Below are positions 1 to 11,000 of a stretch of DNA of 64,000 nucleotides, one piece after another. The stretch is taken from the NCBI RefSeq assembly GCF_901709675.1, contig NC_051101.1, positions 4,982,501 to 5,046,500 on the forward strand, given 5' to 3'. This stretch comes from Syngnathus acus (Eukaryota > Chordata > Actinopteri > Syngnathiformes > Syngnathidae). The notes beneath the pieces were generated by a model. The model was not told where the DNA came from, did no database searches, and was given only the letters and a program-made list of their open reading frames with translations. The position numbers and the translations under genes are program-made. Every line of letters starts with the position of its first letter. Position 1 is the stretch's first letter.

Positions 1-209
1 TCTTACACCGTAAACTATGGTGACTTCTCTGATTGTTGTATGAATTGAATAAGGAGATACGGTTTAATCTCTGAGAGCAGTGTGGAAGGGTGCAGTCCAT
101 TCTGATTGGTTCCAGACAGTTGGGAAGGCCCAGATGATAGGTGCAGATCCCAGAGATGGCGGGATGGAGCGATAAAATTATAAAACACAACACTGACAGC
201 GGAGGAGAC

Positions 210-302
210 CTGGAAGTGTAAGATGATGGTCCATATTAACCCAAGCGTCAACTTGGGGTTCCCGTCAGCAATGTCATCGTTTCTGATGTTAACAAGCTTG
301 AC
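210..302 (-). CDS. plec: Plectin CH1 exon ([14 protein letters not shown]...IILHFQ)
   Basis: This 93-nt, phase-0 exon encodes 31 residues at the C-terminal end of CH1, the first calponin-homology domain of the actin-binding domain. It includes [20 protein letters not shown] and ends IILHFQ. The spectrin/plakin family motif is nearly invariant and unmistakable. The acceptor is CACCAG before GTCAAG. The donor reads CAG then GTCTCC, which is weak (only GT fits beyond the exon), but the frame beyond it loses all plectin similarity, so the boundary is probably right. The next family exon (the linker starting ISDIQV) is not in the remaining 209 bases and must lie outside the window. Confidence 0.93.
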
Positions 303-402
303 CTGGTGACCAAAATAAACAAGAAGCAATCATTTTATCAGAAAATTGAATCATAGGGCAAACAATTTACATTTTTAATTGATTAAATTTGATATATTTT
401 AC

Positions 403-480
403 CTGACGGTGTTTGAGGAAGTCCAGTGCTATTTGTACATTCTGCAGTTTGTGGAATCTCATGCGGCCTTTCTCTCTGGG
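403..480 (-). CDS. plec: Plectin CH1 exon ([15 protein letters not shown]...)
   Basis: This 78-nt, phase-0 exon encodes 26 residues: [20 protein letters not shown] followed by FLKHRQ. This is the middle of plectin CH1, where the [12 protein letters not shown] helix belongs to the actin-binding surface conserved in plectin, dystonin and MACF. The acceptor is TTCAG before CCCAGAG and the donor is CAG before GTAAAA. The intron to the next exon is only 100 bp. Exon 3alpha can be inserted directly before the initial Pro. Confidence 0.95.
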
Positions 481-482
481 CT

Positions 483-913
483 GAAGTGAACAGAGAACGC
501 AGTTTAAGCATAGAGTGATAAAACAATGCTAAACCAAAATTTTCATGCTTGCATTAAAAAAATTGTGCAGTTGTTTGGTTCTTTTACTAACTTTTTCACA
601 GCAGTCATTATTAAAACACTAACGTATTGAAACATTACGAGATATAATAAATTCAGCTGATCAGTATAAGAAGGTTGTATGTTCCAGCAATTGCTTATAG
701 ATGAGGGGAGGTCATGCTATAGACTTGGCACTTTATTTTGAGTTTTCATGTTTTTTCTGTTGTCTTCTAATGTCGAGGTATTGTAAAACAAACTAAAGAC
801 AAACAAAGACAAGACAAAAGACAAACAACAAATAATGAAAAATCTCTAGGAAGGCATAAGGAAATGATGGGGGGAATGTGGGATATGACTAACCAGTTTA
901 TAAACCCACTCAC
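483..913 (-). other. plec: Plectin intron between exon 3alpha and the PREKGRM exon
   Basis: AT-rich intron of 431 bp. No coding segment, RNA gene or recognisable repeat was seen. Confidence 0.8.
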
Positions 914-949
914 CAACTGAACTCTCCTGAGAATGTTTTTCTCCCTCAG
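914..949 (-). CDS. plec: Plectin optional exon 3alpha (12 residues)
   Basis: This 36-nt cassette is flanked by a usable acceptor (GCTAG before CTGAGG) and a strong donor (GTTG before GTGAGT). It is phase 0 and translates as LREKNILRRVQL. It lies between the exon ending SGEKL and the exon starting PREKGRM, exactly where the mammalian optional exon 3alpha, also 36 nt and 12 residues, sits. It would insert a basic loop into CH1 before the PREKGRM segment without changing frame. Family knowledge: 2alpha and 3alpha are tissue-restricted insertions in the actin-binding domain. The call rests on size, phase, position and splice sites. I cannot compare it with the mammalian 3alpha sequence residue by residue. 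Confidence 0.8.
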
Positions 950-1512
950 CTAGCTCCAAGAGGAGCAATGCAAAAAGAGCCAGATGGCAATGATCAGTTC
1001 ACACAGAGAAAGGTTAAAGGGAGGCAAACAGGAGGTGAAGGAGAACAGGGAGAACAGGAGCTGAGCTCTGGATGCAACAGGCGATCAAAAACAAAGGCCA
1101 AAGTTCACTATCATATTCACTTCTGACCACTGACCAAAAAACAGTCTAATATTAGCAAGGATAAGCATTTGACCACATTTGCTTGCATTGAAGAAAATGT
1201 TTTAACTCTCACATTAATCATATGTTTTAAAACACAATTTTAGATTCATGTTTTTAATTCATGTATTTAATTTCAATACATTGAGCATAATAATTTTGCA
1301 TTGTTGTTTCGGAGCAGAGGTCATTCCTTTTTAAGGCCGCTAACGAGTTGACACTTAATCCACGCTGACTTACTAATTATAGTTGCAGCCAAGTAGTGCA
1401 CTACGTAGATGACTAAATATATCATCAGTATGATAAAACTAACAAACTATGCTAACAGAATGGAGCATTTATTGCTTCAGATCAGATTTTAGAGAGATAC
1501 AGCAATACTGAC
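950..1512 (-). other. plec: Plectin intron before exon 3alpha
   Basis: 563-bp AT-rich intron. Nothing else recognisable was seen. Confidence 0.8.
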
Positions 1513-1602
1513 CAGTTTTTCTCCAGAGAGGACCTCAAGCAATGAGATCAGGTTATGTCCATCTCGAAGGTCCTCGTACAGATCTGACACATGACGCTGG
1601 GC
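1513..1602 (-). CDS. plec: Plectin exon 3 ([15 protein letters not shown]...)
   Basis: This 90-nt, phase-0 exon encodes 30 residues of CH1: [20 protein letters not shown] continuing [30 protein letters not shown] is the plakin actin-binding signature. The acceptor is TTTTGGTAG before GCCCAG and the donor is CTG before GTCAGT. It directly follows exon 2 (ending KHLIK), or exon 2alpha when that is included. The mammalian version ends GDSL or GDTL where this one reads GEKL. Confidence 0.96.
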
Positions 1603-2093
1603 CTACCAAAAGAAACACAACAAAATATGAGCAACAGTGTGACAACAGTTATACTAGTATATCTTGAGGAGGACTGTACAGCAGTTGTATTAGTTAATTT
1701 AAACTAATTGGAAATAGCTTATTTGGATAAGAATTCCCCTAGAGATTTTTGTGCCAGTTCAAGTCTGAGCCCTCTTAAAATTGCAGAAAAAAAAAGTGAG
1801 CAATCTGTTAAATCAGATTGGCCAAAACCAAAATCAACCCAACTACATAAATGAAGATTTAAAGATGGCAATGAACTGAAAAACTGTGGTTACTGAATAA
1901 TTAATGAAAGTGCTATTGTAATTCACTTTTCAAAAGTGTACAGACAAGTTGGAAGGTGAGCAATGTGAAGACGTGATTTGAAAACTGAGCACACACGGTG
2001 AATGTGGGGGCTGTCACAATGCAAGTACTGTATTAGCCATTTTCTAGTCCACACATGTTTAGAAGAGCTAAACTAAAACATGCCGGTACCTAC
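1603..2093 (-). other. plec: Plectin intron between exons 2alpha and 3
   Basis: 491-bp intron. It shows only A/T-rich unique sequence. Confidence 0.8.
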
Positions 2094-2108
2094 CTCTGCT
2101 CTCCAGGG
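2094..2108 (-). CDS. plec: Plectin micro-exon 2alpha (PWRAE)
   Basis: This is a 15-nt exon, CCC TGG AGA GCA GAG, with acceptor TTTAG and donor GTAGGT. It is phase 0 on both sides and lies between exon 2 (ending KHLIK) and exon 3 (starting AQRH). Mammalian plectin has an optional 15-nt exon 2alpha here encoding HWRAE, so four of five residues match. Inclusion gives KHLIK-PWRAE-AQRHV. In mammals this insertion is muscle- and brain-associated and alters the CH1 surface; its use in this species is inferred. Such micro-exons are missed by gene finders, but the residue match makes chance unlikely. Confidence 0.88.
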
Positions 2109-4710
2109 CTAAATAGAGAGATTAAAACAGATGAGTAATGTACAAAAGGAATGAAAACAGGTTAGTGCTAGAAAAATCTAAATTGAAAGTGCCAAATGCA
2201 GTATGATGTATAGAATGTCGGTTTAGAACTGATTATTTGGTTGTATGCAAGATAACAGAAGGTAAGAGAGAGACATTTTGATTAGCCTTGTCAAAGACTA
2301 AATATTACTAAAGGATAGGATTGTTTGGTCTTGTAGTAACCTCAGCCCCTAAATGGAATGAAACAAATTTGCCCTTACAAGTTAGAACAGCAAACATTTA
2401 GGCAAGAATTTAAACTACGCTGGGCATAGTGGCCACCAGGATTTACTGTTCTCACAATCCAATTGTTTCTTAAGACATAAACAACACGGTATTCGTTATA
2501 ATATGCAACAACATTTTAGTCCTAGGAATCTTTTTCATTTGTATTGACTTGCAAGTAATCTAGTAAACAGTTGCATTTCCATTATGCTCATGATATGATA
2601 TAGAGAGTTGTTGCCCTGTCCTGTTTAAAGTTGTTATGCTTTTCTTGACTTGAATACCAGCACCTTTCATAATGTGTGTGGATTCAACATGATCTCAGGC
2701 CTCAAAGCCAAATGTTTTGCTCTCGGGGTGAAAATCATTCACAAAAGAAAACTGATGGGCCCCTCAAACTTGTCACCAGCTACTCTGTCATCAAGTACCT
2801 AATATGCCCTGGACTTGACATTAAGTAAACATTACCTGACGTAATCGTCTACAACTCATTGAATGAGCAAGGAAAACTCCGCTGTGACTCTTTCGGGCCT
2901 CTCCTTACCACACCCAAACTATAGGGTGTCCTGGAGCCCACCATTTAACTATCACGATCAATCACTTTGTCAGTTTAACCTTAGCACAGCATTCCATACT
3001 GTTAACACATTCCTGTCGGTAAAATCGGACAAAAAAATCTCCTACTTATAAATTACAGATGCAAATTTATAAGATAAGATTTTTTTGTCCTATTTTACCA
3101 AATTAAGTTGACAGGCAATAGTTACAAAGTAATTGTAGAGTAAGTTACAACTTAACAATGGCTTGTCTTAAGATGCAGTACCAACTTTGTCTAAACTGCA
3201 ATTTGAAATGGCTAAACAACTTGCCTGAAGAACTCTTTAAAAAATGTGTGTAAAGAAATCTGCATGCTTCAGTGTCTCTTGCAGTTTATGGGCCGGCATG
3301 CAAGTACCCACCTAAACCTTGCTCAGCACATGTGCTACTGTTGGCTTCAACAACTAAAAGCACATAATTTTACTTCTTAGAGGGAACTAACATAATCCAG
3401 ATGTCTATTGAGTCACATTCCATCGTAGTTTGAAGTGTTACACCGTAAGTGTAACAAGAATGCACGAGTGCATGTGGCACGATATGTTAGTGCTGCACTC
3501 GCATAGAAAGGAAAAAACAATCTTGTGCCAGCCATCTTGTTCCATTCCTCAGGGATATACATAACAATTAAGCACTTAATGCCACAAGGCTAAAGATATA
3601 TTACTGCCAATTGTAGCGTTCACAAAGACAAGTGACACAATGATGGATATTTTCAGTATGATAAGGGAGGGGGTTGTTTTATTGAAGCAAATACTTTACT
3701 CAAGAGAAACTTCAGAGGGTCCTCGTGGATTGTTCACACTCAGGAATTACTGTAGCCATTTATTAGGTAGCTTTCAGGCTTCAGTGTAAGTATAAAAAGT
3801 GGAGAAGGTGACAGTGGACGGAAGGTTTCCACAGATGACTGAATGGGCTTCTAGCGAGTCATTTGCGGCGGTAGTGATGTTAAAGATGGGAAACGACTAA
3901 CCAGCGAGTGCGTAAAAAAAAGTGACTGGACAGAGAAATGCAAAATTCAGCTGTATCTGTAGAACTGGGAAACTTCATAATTATAATAAAAAATTGTGAT
4001 ATTTGATAAATCTAAAATGTAGATTTAATTGTGCTTTTATAAATCTTTTTAACACACATCTTTGGAAAACACATCTTTGTGCAGCTAGGATTTTTTTCCT
4101 TGGGGGAGCCAAGGATATCTCAGGGGTCCACAAAACAACTAAAAAAGTCCCAAAATTCTTCAGATAAACTGATGAAGTCCACTATGTGTTACCTACATGA
4201 GACGGCGGAAAATAATTCCCGGTAAAATTGAAAAACACTCAAATGATTATCTGGCTTGGCATCCAGGGTCCAAGCATTTTCTGATGGGGAATTGGCTATT
4301 TGTAAAGTTATTAATAGCTGTATATAGGTTTTGACAATACTGAATATTGAGATGTTGTTTTTCCATGAAATACACCCAGCTATTTGTTGTTATTTTAGAT
4401 CATGCTTTAAATGTTTAAGTGTCAATTTATTAACTTCCTCACATCTGGGTTTCAGTACTCTCAACACTGAGCATTGCACCCTGTACTCAAAAATCAGTGC
4501 AATGATTTGTAAATTTAAAAAAAAACCCTACATCTTCAATGTCGTAGATGTAGACAATAACATTATTTTAGTATTGTGTTACCCAACCCCAGCCTTAAGC
4601 TCTTAAGACAAAACAATAGCAATACTCTTGACAACTAAGTTAAATTTTCTTCTTGCGGATCACTAAAATTTGATTATAGGTACACAATGTTGTCCATAAT
4701 GTATGTTCTA
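2109..4710 (-). other. plec: Plectin intron 2, proximal part
   Basis: Intron sequence between exon 2 and 2alpha. Short open frames here look random and have no splice support. Apart from homopolymer runs, no repeat or RNA was recognised. Confidence 0.7.
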
Positions 4711-4712
4711 TA

Positions 4713-5343
4713 CAGTGATCCCTCGCCACTTTGCGCTTCACCTTTTGCGAATGCACTGCTTCATGGGTTTATAAGTGATGGAATAACGGCATTTAAATAC
4801 ACACTGATAGCACGGGCGTGCTTCTGAGCAAGTGCGTCACTGCGGACGTGAATGAGTTCAAACGCAGGAGGGGGCAGCCGGCCACGCTCACCAACTGGTG
4901 CGACACGTGACAATATCACGTGTTTGTTCTTTTATGTACTGTACATGCACAGAACAGTGTAGGAATGGTAATTAAGGGAATAAGAAAGGTTTATGTCATG
5001 TAAAAGTATTCAGGAGGGTTTAATATTGTGTACTGGACCACAATCCAACGGAGATTTATACGCAACCGTAACTAACTTTGGTTTTGCTATGCCTGATGTC
5101 CCCTGGGTTAGTGTAGTCTGGCAATTCTAAAGATGGACACTTTGCATTGTTTTGCAAGGTAAACCATAATTCTAATTAACTTACAATACACCCATGCACT
5201 CTAGCAGCCAACAAGAAACACGACGTGTTGGAAATGTGGTGTTTAAAATTCTAAATAATGTATATGCTGTTTCTACTTCACAGAATTTCGTTTGTCGCGG
5301 GTGGTTCTGGAACGCCTCTCCCGCAAAAAACGAGGGATCACTG
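4713..5343. mobile_element. Pogo/Tigger-like MITE in plectin intron 2
   Basis: The ends form terminal inverted repeats: CAGTGATCCCTCG on the left and CGAGGGATCACTG on the right, 13/13 complementary, with looser similarity inward (CGCCACTTTGCG against CGCGGGTGGTTCTGG). Both ends are flanked by TA, the target duplication of Tc1/mariner/pogo elements. The CAGTGNTYCCTCGCCACTTYGCG type of end is characteristic of Tigger-like elements. At 631 bp and with no transposase frame it is a non-autonomous derivative. Its right end is 39 bp from the exon 2 donor. Confidence 0.85.
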
Positions 5344-5383
5344 TACAGTGATTATCTCTTGACAGTTTGAAGAATGGATTTAC

Positions 5384-5445
5384 CTTAATCAAGTGCTTGT
5401 TCACCCATTTTGTGAAGGTCTTTTTCTGTACTCGATCTCGTTCAT
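5384..5445 (-). CDS. plec: Plectin exon 2, common acceptor exon (DERDRVQKKTFTKW...)
   Basis: This 62-nt exon starts with two bases (AT) that complete an Asp codon with the G left by every upstream first exon. It encodes (D)ERDRVQKKTFTKWVNKHLIK, the start of CH1, and is identical or nearly so to vertebrate plectin. The acceptor is TTTTTCAG and the donor AAG then GTAAAT. It is the first exon shared by all plectin N-terminal isoforms. The asymmetric length (3n+2) imposes phase 1 on every true first exon, a rule I used to test the candidates in this window. Confidence 0.97.
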
Positions 5446-6982
5446 CTGAAAAACACAGAAACCACAACGAAAACATCAGAATATATCATGACCAGTCTAT
5501 TGATGTAAACTTCTTGCCGAGCTGTCAGATGGGGAAATAAAATGTCCTACTGTATGACTGTGTTTCTTGAAACCTTACAGCTGATACATTCAATCTGTTT
5601 ATATGGAGAAAGCGAACCAAAAGTTGTGGTTGCTAAGGTGTGTTTCATTTCACGGCAAACACAATTTGTCAATAGGTGGGTGGAAAATACCAGAAAATGA
5701 ATTATTCTGTTTTAATCAGACAGCATCAGTGTACATGTTTGCCCCAGTGTCTCAAAGGAAGTATATTAATATGTCTACGCTTGATTAATGTTTTAACATA
5801 CTTCCACTATATGACATAACATGGCACCAAGTGCAGGAAACAATTTTTCAACAAGACACAGCAAGACCCAGATATGGAACACACCCATTAATGCAACTTC
5901 ACTACCTGCATTGACCCACCACCTGTTGTGTCTCTTTGAGAGAACAGGAAAAAACCACAGGGCGTGTTTTACCAGCCTTTATAATTCTGACTGCTATAAA
6001 CTATTAAGGCTACAAAGAATCTTACTCACAAGAATGGTAGAGTGACGTCTAAACCTTAACCTTGTATTAGGAACAGGTTGTGGAAAGGCTTACACAACAT
6101 GCGACTAGTGACTCTTCTTCCTAGAATTTCTGACTCACACAGCAAGTCCCAGAGTGAACTATGCCCATCAATATAAAGTCATTTATCTTATCAGTTGCAA
6201 GAGAGTGTTATGTCTACAGCATTGTGACACACCTAGTAACGGGTAAGCAAAGGGCCCTCTCCACAGTGGATGTCAAAATGCTCCCATATTTTCCTTACAG
6301 TAATTACTACTCATAGATTACTGTACTCTATATAACTTGGAAGAAGTGGACACTACTTGAATCAATTTCCTGGGGAAAATTAAGATTTTTTTACATGGAC
6401 TTTATTGAGCTTGGCACATGTGGTCAATGCATTCTATCTCCATTGTGTTACCTCACCCTGTTTCCACTGCTGCATGCTGACATGACTTTATAAATGCAGG
6501 ATGAGCTTGTTGATAGGGACACAAGCAAGTTTCCAGATCCGAAACTCAAAGCAGTCTAACAGCTAATAATATTTTAAGCAGCTATCAGTCAGGAGTGTGA
6601 CACAAGAGAAACGTCAACAGTAGCAAAGTACTGTATTTCACTACTGCATGGAATGACTTATGCATTTATTTCGTGAATAGCCCACTTGGCATATCACACG
6701 AGCACGGTTTTACTGACCTAAAACTTGTATGGATCAAATAATCATAGAGTATTTGTTAAACTTGTATGAATCAGATAATTATAGAGTATTTGCTTTGAAG
6801 ATAAAAATTCAACTGGTACCCAGCCAAGTGAGCGACAAAGAAAAATGGACGGATGCTGCACAACAACATATGACCGGTTCACGCAATGTAAGGTCAAGGC
6901 AGTACCTTTTACACACTATATAAATAGTTCTTTCAAAACAGTAGTACCATGTTTGAAAGGCATTAACTTCGCATACTGGTAC
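5446..6982 (-). other. plec: Plectin intron between exon 1a and exon 2
   Basis: 1.5-kb intron. The only structure seen is a direct tandem duplication of about 36 bp at 6722-6794. Open frames at 5603-5788 and 5821-6045 (plus) have no splice or similarity support. Confidence 0.7.
6722..6794. repeat. Two-copy tandem duplication, ~36 bp unit
   Basis: Two adjacent copies of the unit aacttgtatgRatcaRataa followed by tYatagagtatttg, differing at three or four positions. Local slippage-type duplication with no known role. Confidence 0.8.
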
Positions 6983-7100
6983 CTTTCCTGGTGTCCGTAG
7001 CCTTCAACATCCCCTGGTAATAGATTTCATCTGAGGGCATCCTCTCTCTGCCCGTGCTGTCAGATGAAAAATTCCTGTACCGCTGATGTGGAGATGCCAT
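6983..7100 (-). CDS. plec: Plectin alternative first exon 1a
   Basis: This open first exon runs ATG to AAA G before donor GTACCAG: 39 codons plus one base, the phase exon 2 needs. The peptide starts MASPHQRYRNFSSDS and ends EIYYQGMLKATDTRK. Mammalian 1a (37 residues) starts MSQHQLR and has an SSED segment followed by YLAVLRASEGKK, so the order M-S-x-H-Q, SS-acidic, Y..L(K/R)A(S/T), basic end is preserved at nearly the same length. In mammals 1a is the epithelial, hemidesmosome-associated isoform binding integrin beta4. It is the first exon nearest to exon 2, which fits a downstream epithelial promoter. Divergence is considerable, so 1a identity is likely rather than certain. Its being a plectin first exon is well supported by frame and donor. 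Confidence 0.82.
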
Positions 7101-7706
7101 TTTGAATAATATTCCTAATTTCAATTACCAATTATTATTGGTGACTGGTTGCCAAAATTATCTTAAAATTGACGTTATCTGTCCTTTGGTTTGTCCCAGC
7201 AGTCCCGTGCCCCAGGTACGCTCACTACTTCGAAATCTACCAATTACTCCTCCCTTGCCTCTCAACCTCCCCACTCCCTGACAGGTTTCAGTTTTCCCCT
7301 TGTTGATCCTCCTTGTGTGTTTTTCTTTTCCCTTTTCTCCGCTCAACCAGTCCCTTTCATAGTAAATGGTGCCTGTGGGCTATAAAGTCCAGGCCTGTCT
7401 TCCTATGTGTCGTTCCCAGTGTGTATTTAGTGGAGGACATTGTGGGTAGGGCTCTAAACACACCCTTAGATAGAAAAGGAGGGAGGCGGGAGAAGTGTGG
7501 CAACAAACGTGTACTATCCCTTAATGGTACCATTTCCTAAAAAATATGACACACACACACACCCTCTAGATGAGTCATAATCCATATTGCAGCACATCTA
7601 TATAGAGATAGCCCCTGCTATTCAGAGGCAATAAGGGTATGACGCGAAGAGTGAAAATCCATAGATAAGTGGCTTCTTAAAATTAGTTTGTAATTACATA
7701 TAGATG

Positions 7707-7718
7707 CCACCAGATGGC
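7707..7718 (+). promoter_or_regulatory. CTCF-like core motif
   Basis: CCACCAGATGGC, followed by GGCA, matches the vertebrate CTCF core CCASYAGRKGGC at every position. It lies about 600 bp upstream of the 1a start. One motif is weak evidence: binding is inferred, not shown. Confidence 0.4.
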
Positions 7719-7841
7719 GGCAAAGCCCTAAACACAAAGATCATAAAGTATCAACACGACTGTCTGCATCTAGCTAGTACACAATTTTGAAATCATATAG
7801 AGGCAGCATTCCGTTGGTAAATAATCTAATAAACGAGATTT

Positions 7842-8038
7842 TCACACAAAGTCCAACAGTTCAAACCACAACCCTGGTGACCATGTTGAAGTGTCCTTGA
7901 GCAAGACATTGAAACCTATTTTGCTCTGGCTAAGGCATGGCAGTGCCTTGCATTGCAGCCACCTCCCACTGGTGTATGATCCCAATTTTGTTGTATACTA
8001 GTTGTACATTGACAATAAATGCATTGTTGTTCTTTTAA
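7842..8038 (+). mobile_element. Fish SINE remnant
   Basis: Contains 'gtgtccttgagcaagacattgaaacc', the 'ttgctctggctaaggcatggcagtgcc' segment, and a 3' region ending 'acaataaatgcattgttgttc'. This matches the common teleost SINE core (tgtccttgagcaagacact...cccctagttgctcc...gcatggcagcc) and its 'caataaa' tail. It is old and diverged. Ends are approximate. Confidence 0.65.
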
Positions 8039-11000
8039 TGGTATATTGTGTAATCTCAAAATTATTTATGGTATTGGTGAGTACTCAAATGTGAATATTC
8101 TAATTGGTATCGGTCAGAAAAACAGTTCTATTGAACAACCCAATAAATTAATTTTGAGTTGTTTTATGAACATTTCACTACATGGTTTGTTGGACTGACA
8201 GCAGGGTGTTTTCTGTTAGCTTCCCATTTTTGTATCATATTTTCACACCTTTTCTGACATCAAAATATGAGGCAACCAAAGCCATTTTCTAAGGGGCAAA
8301 GTATTAAACCCAACCTGTACAAACATGAAGGTGCTGCATGTCTCAGTGTGGTTCGGGCTGGGTGTGGATTTACTAGCTCATTTTGAGCTACGTTTTTAAC
8401 ATCAAGAGACACACCCTTCCATTCAATGTCTAGGCAAGCTCAGGAATTAAGGAGTGGTGCATGGGTGAGCCAAAAAAGGAAAATAATCACGATTTTTTTC
8501 TAAAAGGAATTCAAGATGCATACACTATTGTAACTGACATTGCTTATGCAGTTATAGTTTGTTTTAATGAATAAGGTCGCCATGAAACATGATGATTATG
8601 TGCCTGATCATACAGAACTGTACGTACATTACAAACAGCAGAAACACCTAAAAAAAAAATTGTAAACAACTTTTCCCGACTCGAGTATTTTTTATAACCG
8701 AGTTAATCATTAAGAAGTTGGTCAACTGTGTCGAATCACTAAAGAATGGTAAGAATCGTAACAAAACAGTGCTTAACTTTGAGAGCACATTCTACTAAAT
8801 GCTTATAAGAAGACGTTGACTTCAGAGCTGAGAGTTGGCTTTGAAAATGGAATTTATTCTTTGAGCGTCTCACATGAGGGGTCACCTCAGAAAGTCATGT
8901 TCCAATGGCTCAGGTTTTACACGCTTTTCCTGGCACAACCCTCCCATTTCTCCTGGCTTGGACCATTAATGGTCATCTCTCATGACTGGGTGCATTGGCA
9001 ATAAATTGTACCTATTGAAGCTGCATGAAAAGAAACTATAGTCCGTATACCCCGACCCGTCAGTGTAAAAACTAGAGCTACTTATTGGAAACTCTGAGGA
9101 CACCCAAATCACAGTCGAAAAAGATACAGAAAGTGTGGAACACTGTCGTCATGAGCTCTTTCCTCCACAAAGGAGACGTATCATTAAGGTCTCAAAATGC
9201 CTATTACTCGACTCTATCAGGCTTGATTAAAACCAGATGGAACACCCTGGTCTTATAGCAGCAGTCAGAACTTGGGGAAATTTGAAGGGTTTTCACTATA
9301 TCACAAATTATACAACATGGCAATTTATTTTATGACTTATATGCATTTTGTTACTTGTATGATTATATTTTGACCTTCACAAGCATAGGAGCAATACTGG
9401 TCTCCTGATTTTATATCAGTGGAATTGATCCAAACAGTATTCTCTGGTTCAGTCTAATTTCAGTGCGTTTCAAGTAAAAAATAAGCCTAAATTAACTCAG
9501 TACTGTGTGACTCCCATGACAGATTGTACTCTCTTTATCTGTTGCTATTGTTGGAATGCTCTGATGTTTTGTACACACAGTCCACAGATGATGAGGCTAT
9601 ACGGTTTAAATTAGGACTTGTAAAGTAATAGAAAACACACTAGTGGTTTTTCACTGAAATCTGGATGCTGGCCTTGGCTGTTCATTATTTGATGTTTTCC
9701 AAACCGATCCCTTGCTGCAGAACACTGGCGTGGATTTATTACGTTACACTTATTGCTAGACTCATATTTCTTGGATAACGACATGTCTTCACTGGTTCAT
9801 TCAGGTGAGTGTGTAAATAATATTGCATTATCTGGCCAACCACACCTCAGTCGCAGAAAAGGAATGTCGATAAAAGTAGGTGTGATCCAAACACACCCTC
9901 GGGATTACATTACATAGATATATTTCTGAAAAGTGGAGGAGAATTTTGGGAAAACAAAGGCAGGACTAGGTCGGTAGCACATAAAGCGTATCACATACCA
10001 GTCCAAGTTCACTGTTTGATTGTGAAATTGGTGAATGGTTCCATTGATGAAATTAACTCCACAAATGTATCCATATTCTTCCCAAACGTGTTTGGGTTCT
10101 TATTGCCCATGTACCACTCATCTATGTAATTTTGGAAAATCCAGGGTTCTACATTATGGCCCGGAAGCCTGGGGCCACTACGTGACTGTGTTGGGCCTGT
10201 TTGTTGACACTGGGCCAAGCTGGAGTCTCCTGTTACCACCCTAACCCACTCCAACCTGATGGCAGAGATGCGAGTGAGATGTCCAAATTCAATGTAACAA
10301 TTCTCCCAAAACTTTATTAAACTCAACAAGCATCTGGATTAGACACAACAGCTGAGTTTTAAAATAGCCCAGCTCTGACTTGCAGAGGCCTGGAAAGCCA
10401 CCAAGCGTCAGGCTGGCCATCATGTTGGTCGTTAAAACAGATCTATTTAGCTTGGACAGGTATGCAACGTCCCAGTGTACAAAGCTGAGGGTGGTGTTCT
10501 CGCGCTTGGCCGTAAAAGAGTATCAAATGTCGCCCTCTGCAGGTCAGAGCATAATATATCTCTTCACTAAGGCTAAAAGTAAAATGAGATTATGTGATGT
10601 TTCCATCCATTTTGAAATGAGATTGAAAAAGTATTAATAATTTACAAAATACATAATGTATAATATATATATTTAATTTTTTGAAAGTATTGTCAGTATT
10701 TTGAAAGTATTCTCTTCCAGCCTGACAAAAACTGCAGGGCCATTTTTCATTTAACAAAAGGCTCAGAAAATGTCTCTCATTTCTTAGTTTATGGTCACTT
10801 ACGTTCTTAAATGCTGAATTATTTAATTTGGCCTCCAAGATCACAAAAGAAAATGCTGACATATTTGCATGGTTCAACTGTAGCATTGCTTTTCATTTAG
10901 TCATTCAGGGCTAGCAAATATATCTAATTAAAATGGACACAAAATATGCCAAATAGCTTACATAGTTTATATGTGTCATCTGTTAATGAGAAAAATAGGA

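Noticed and set aside
2833-2862. Minus frame MSCRRLRQ before a GTAATG donor
   Set aside because: Phase 0 and located downstream of exon 2 in gene order, so it cannot be a plectin first exon.
10009-10329. 106-codon minus frame ending near a GTATGT donor
   Set aside because: The frame stops before the donor and the phase does not fit exon 2. It may be an old transposon remnant but no family was recognised.
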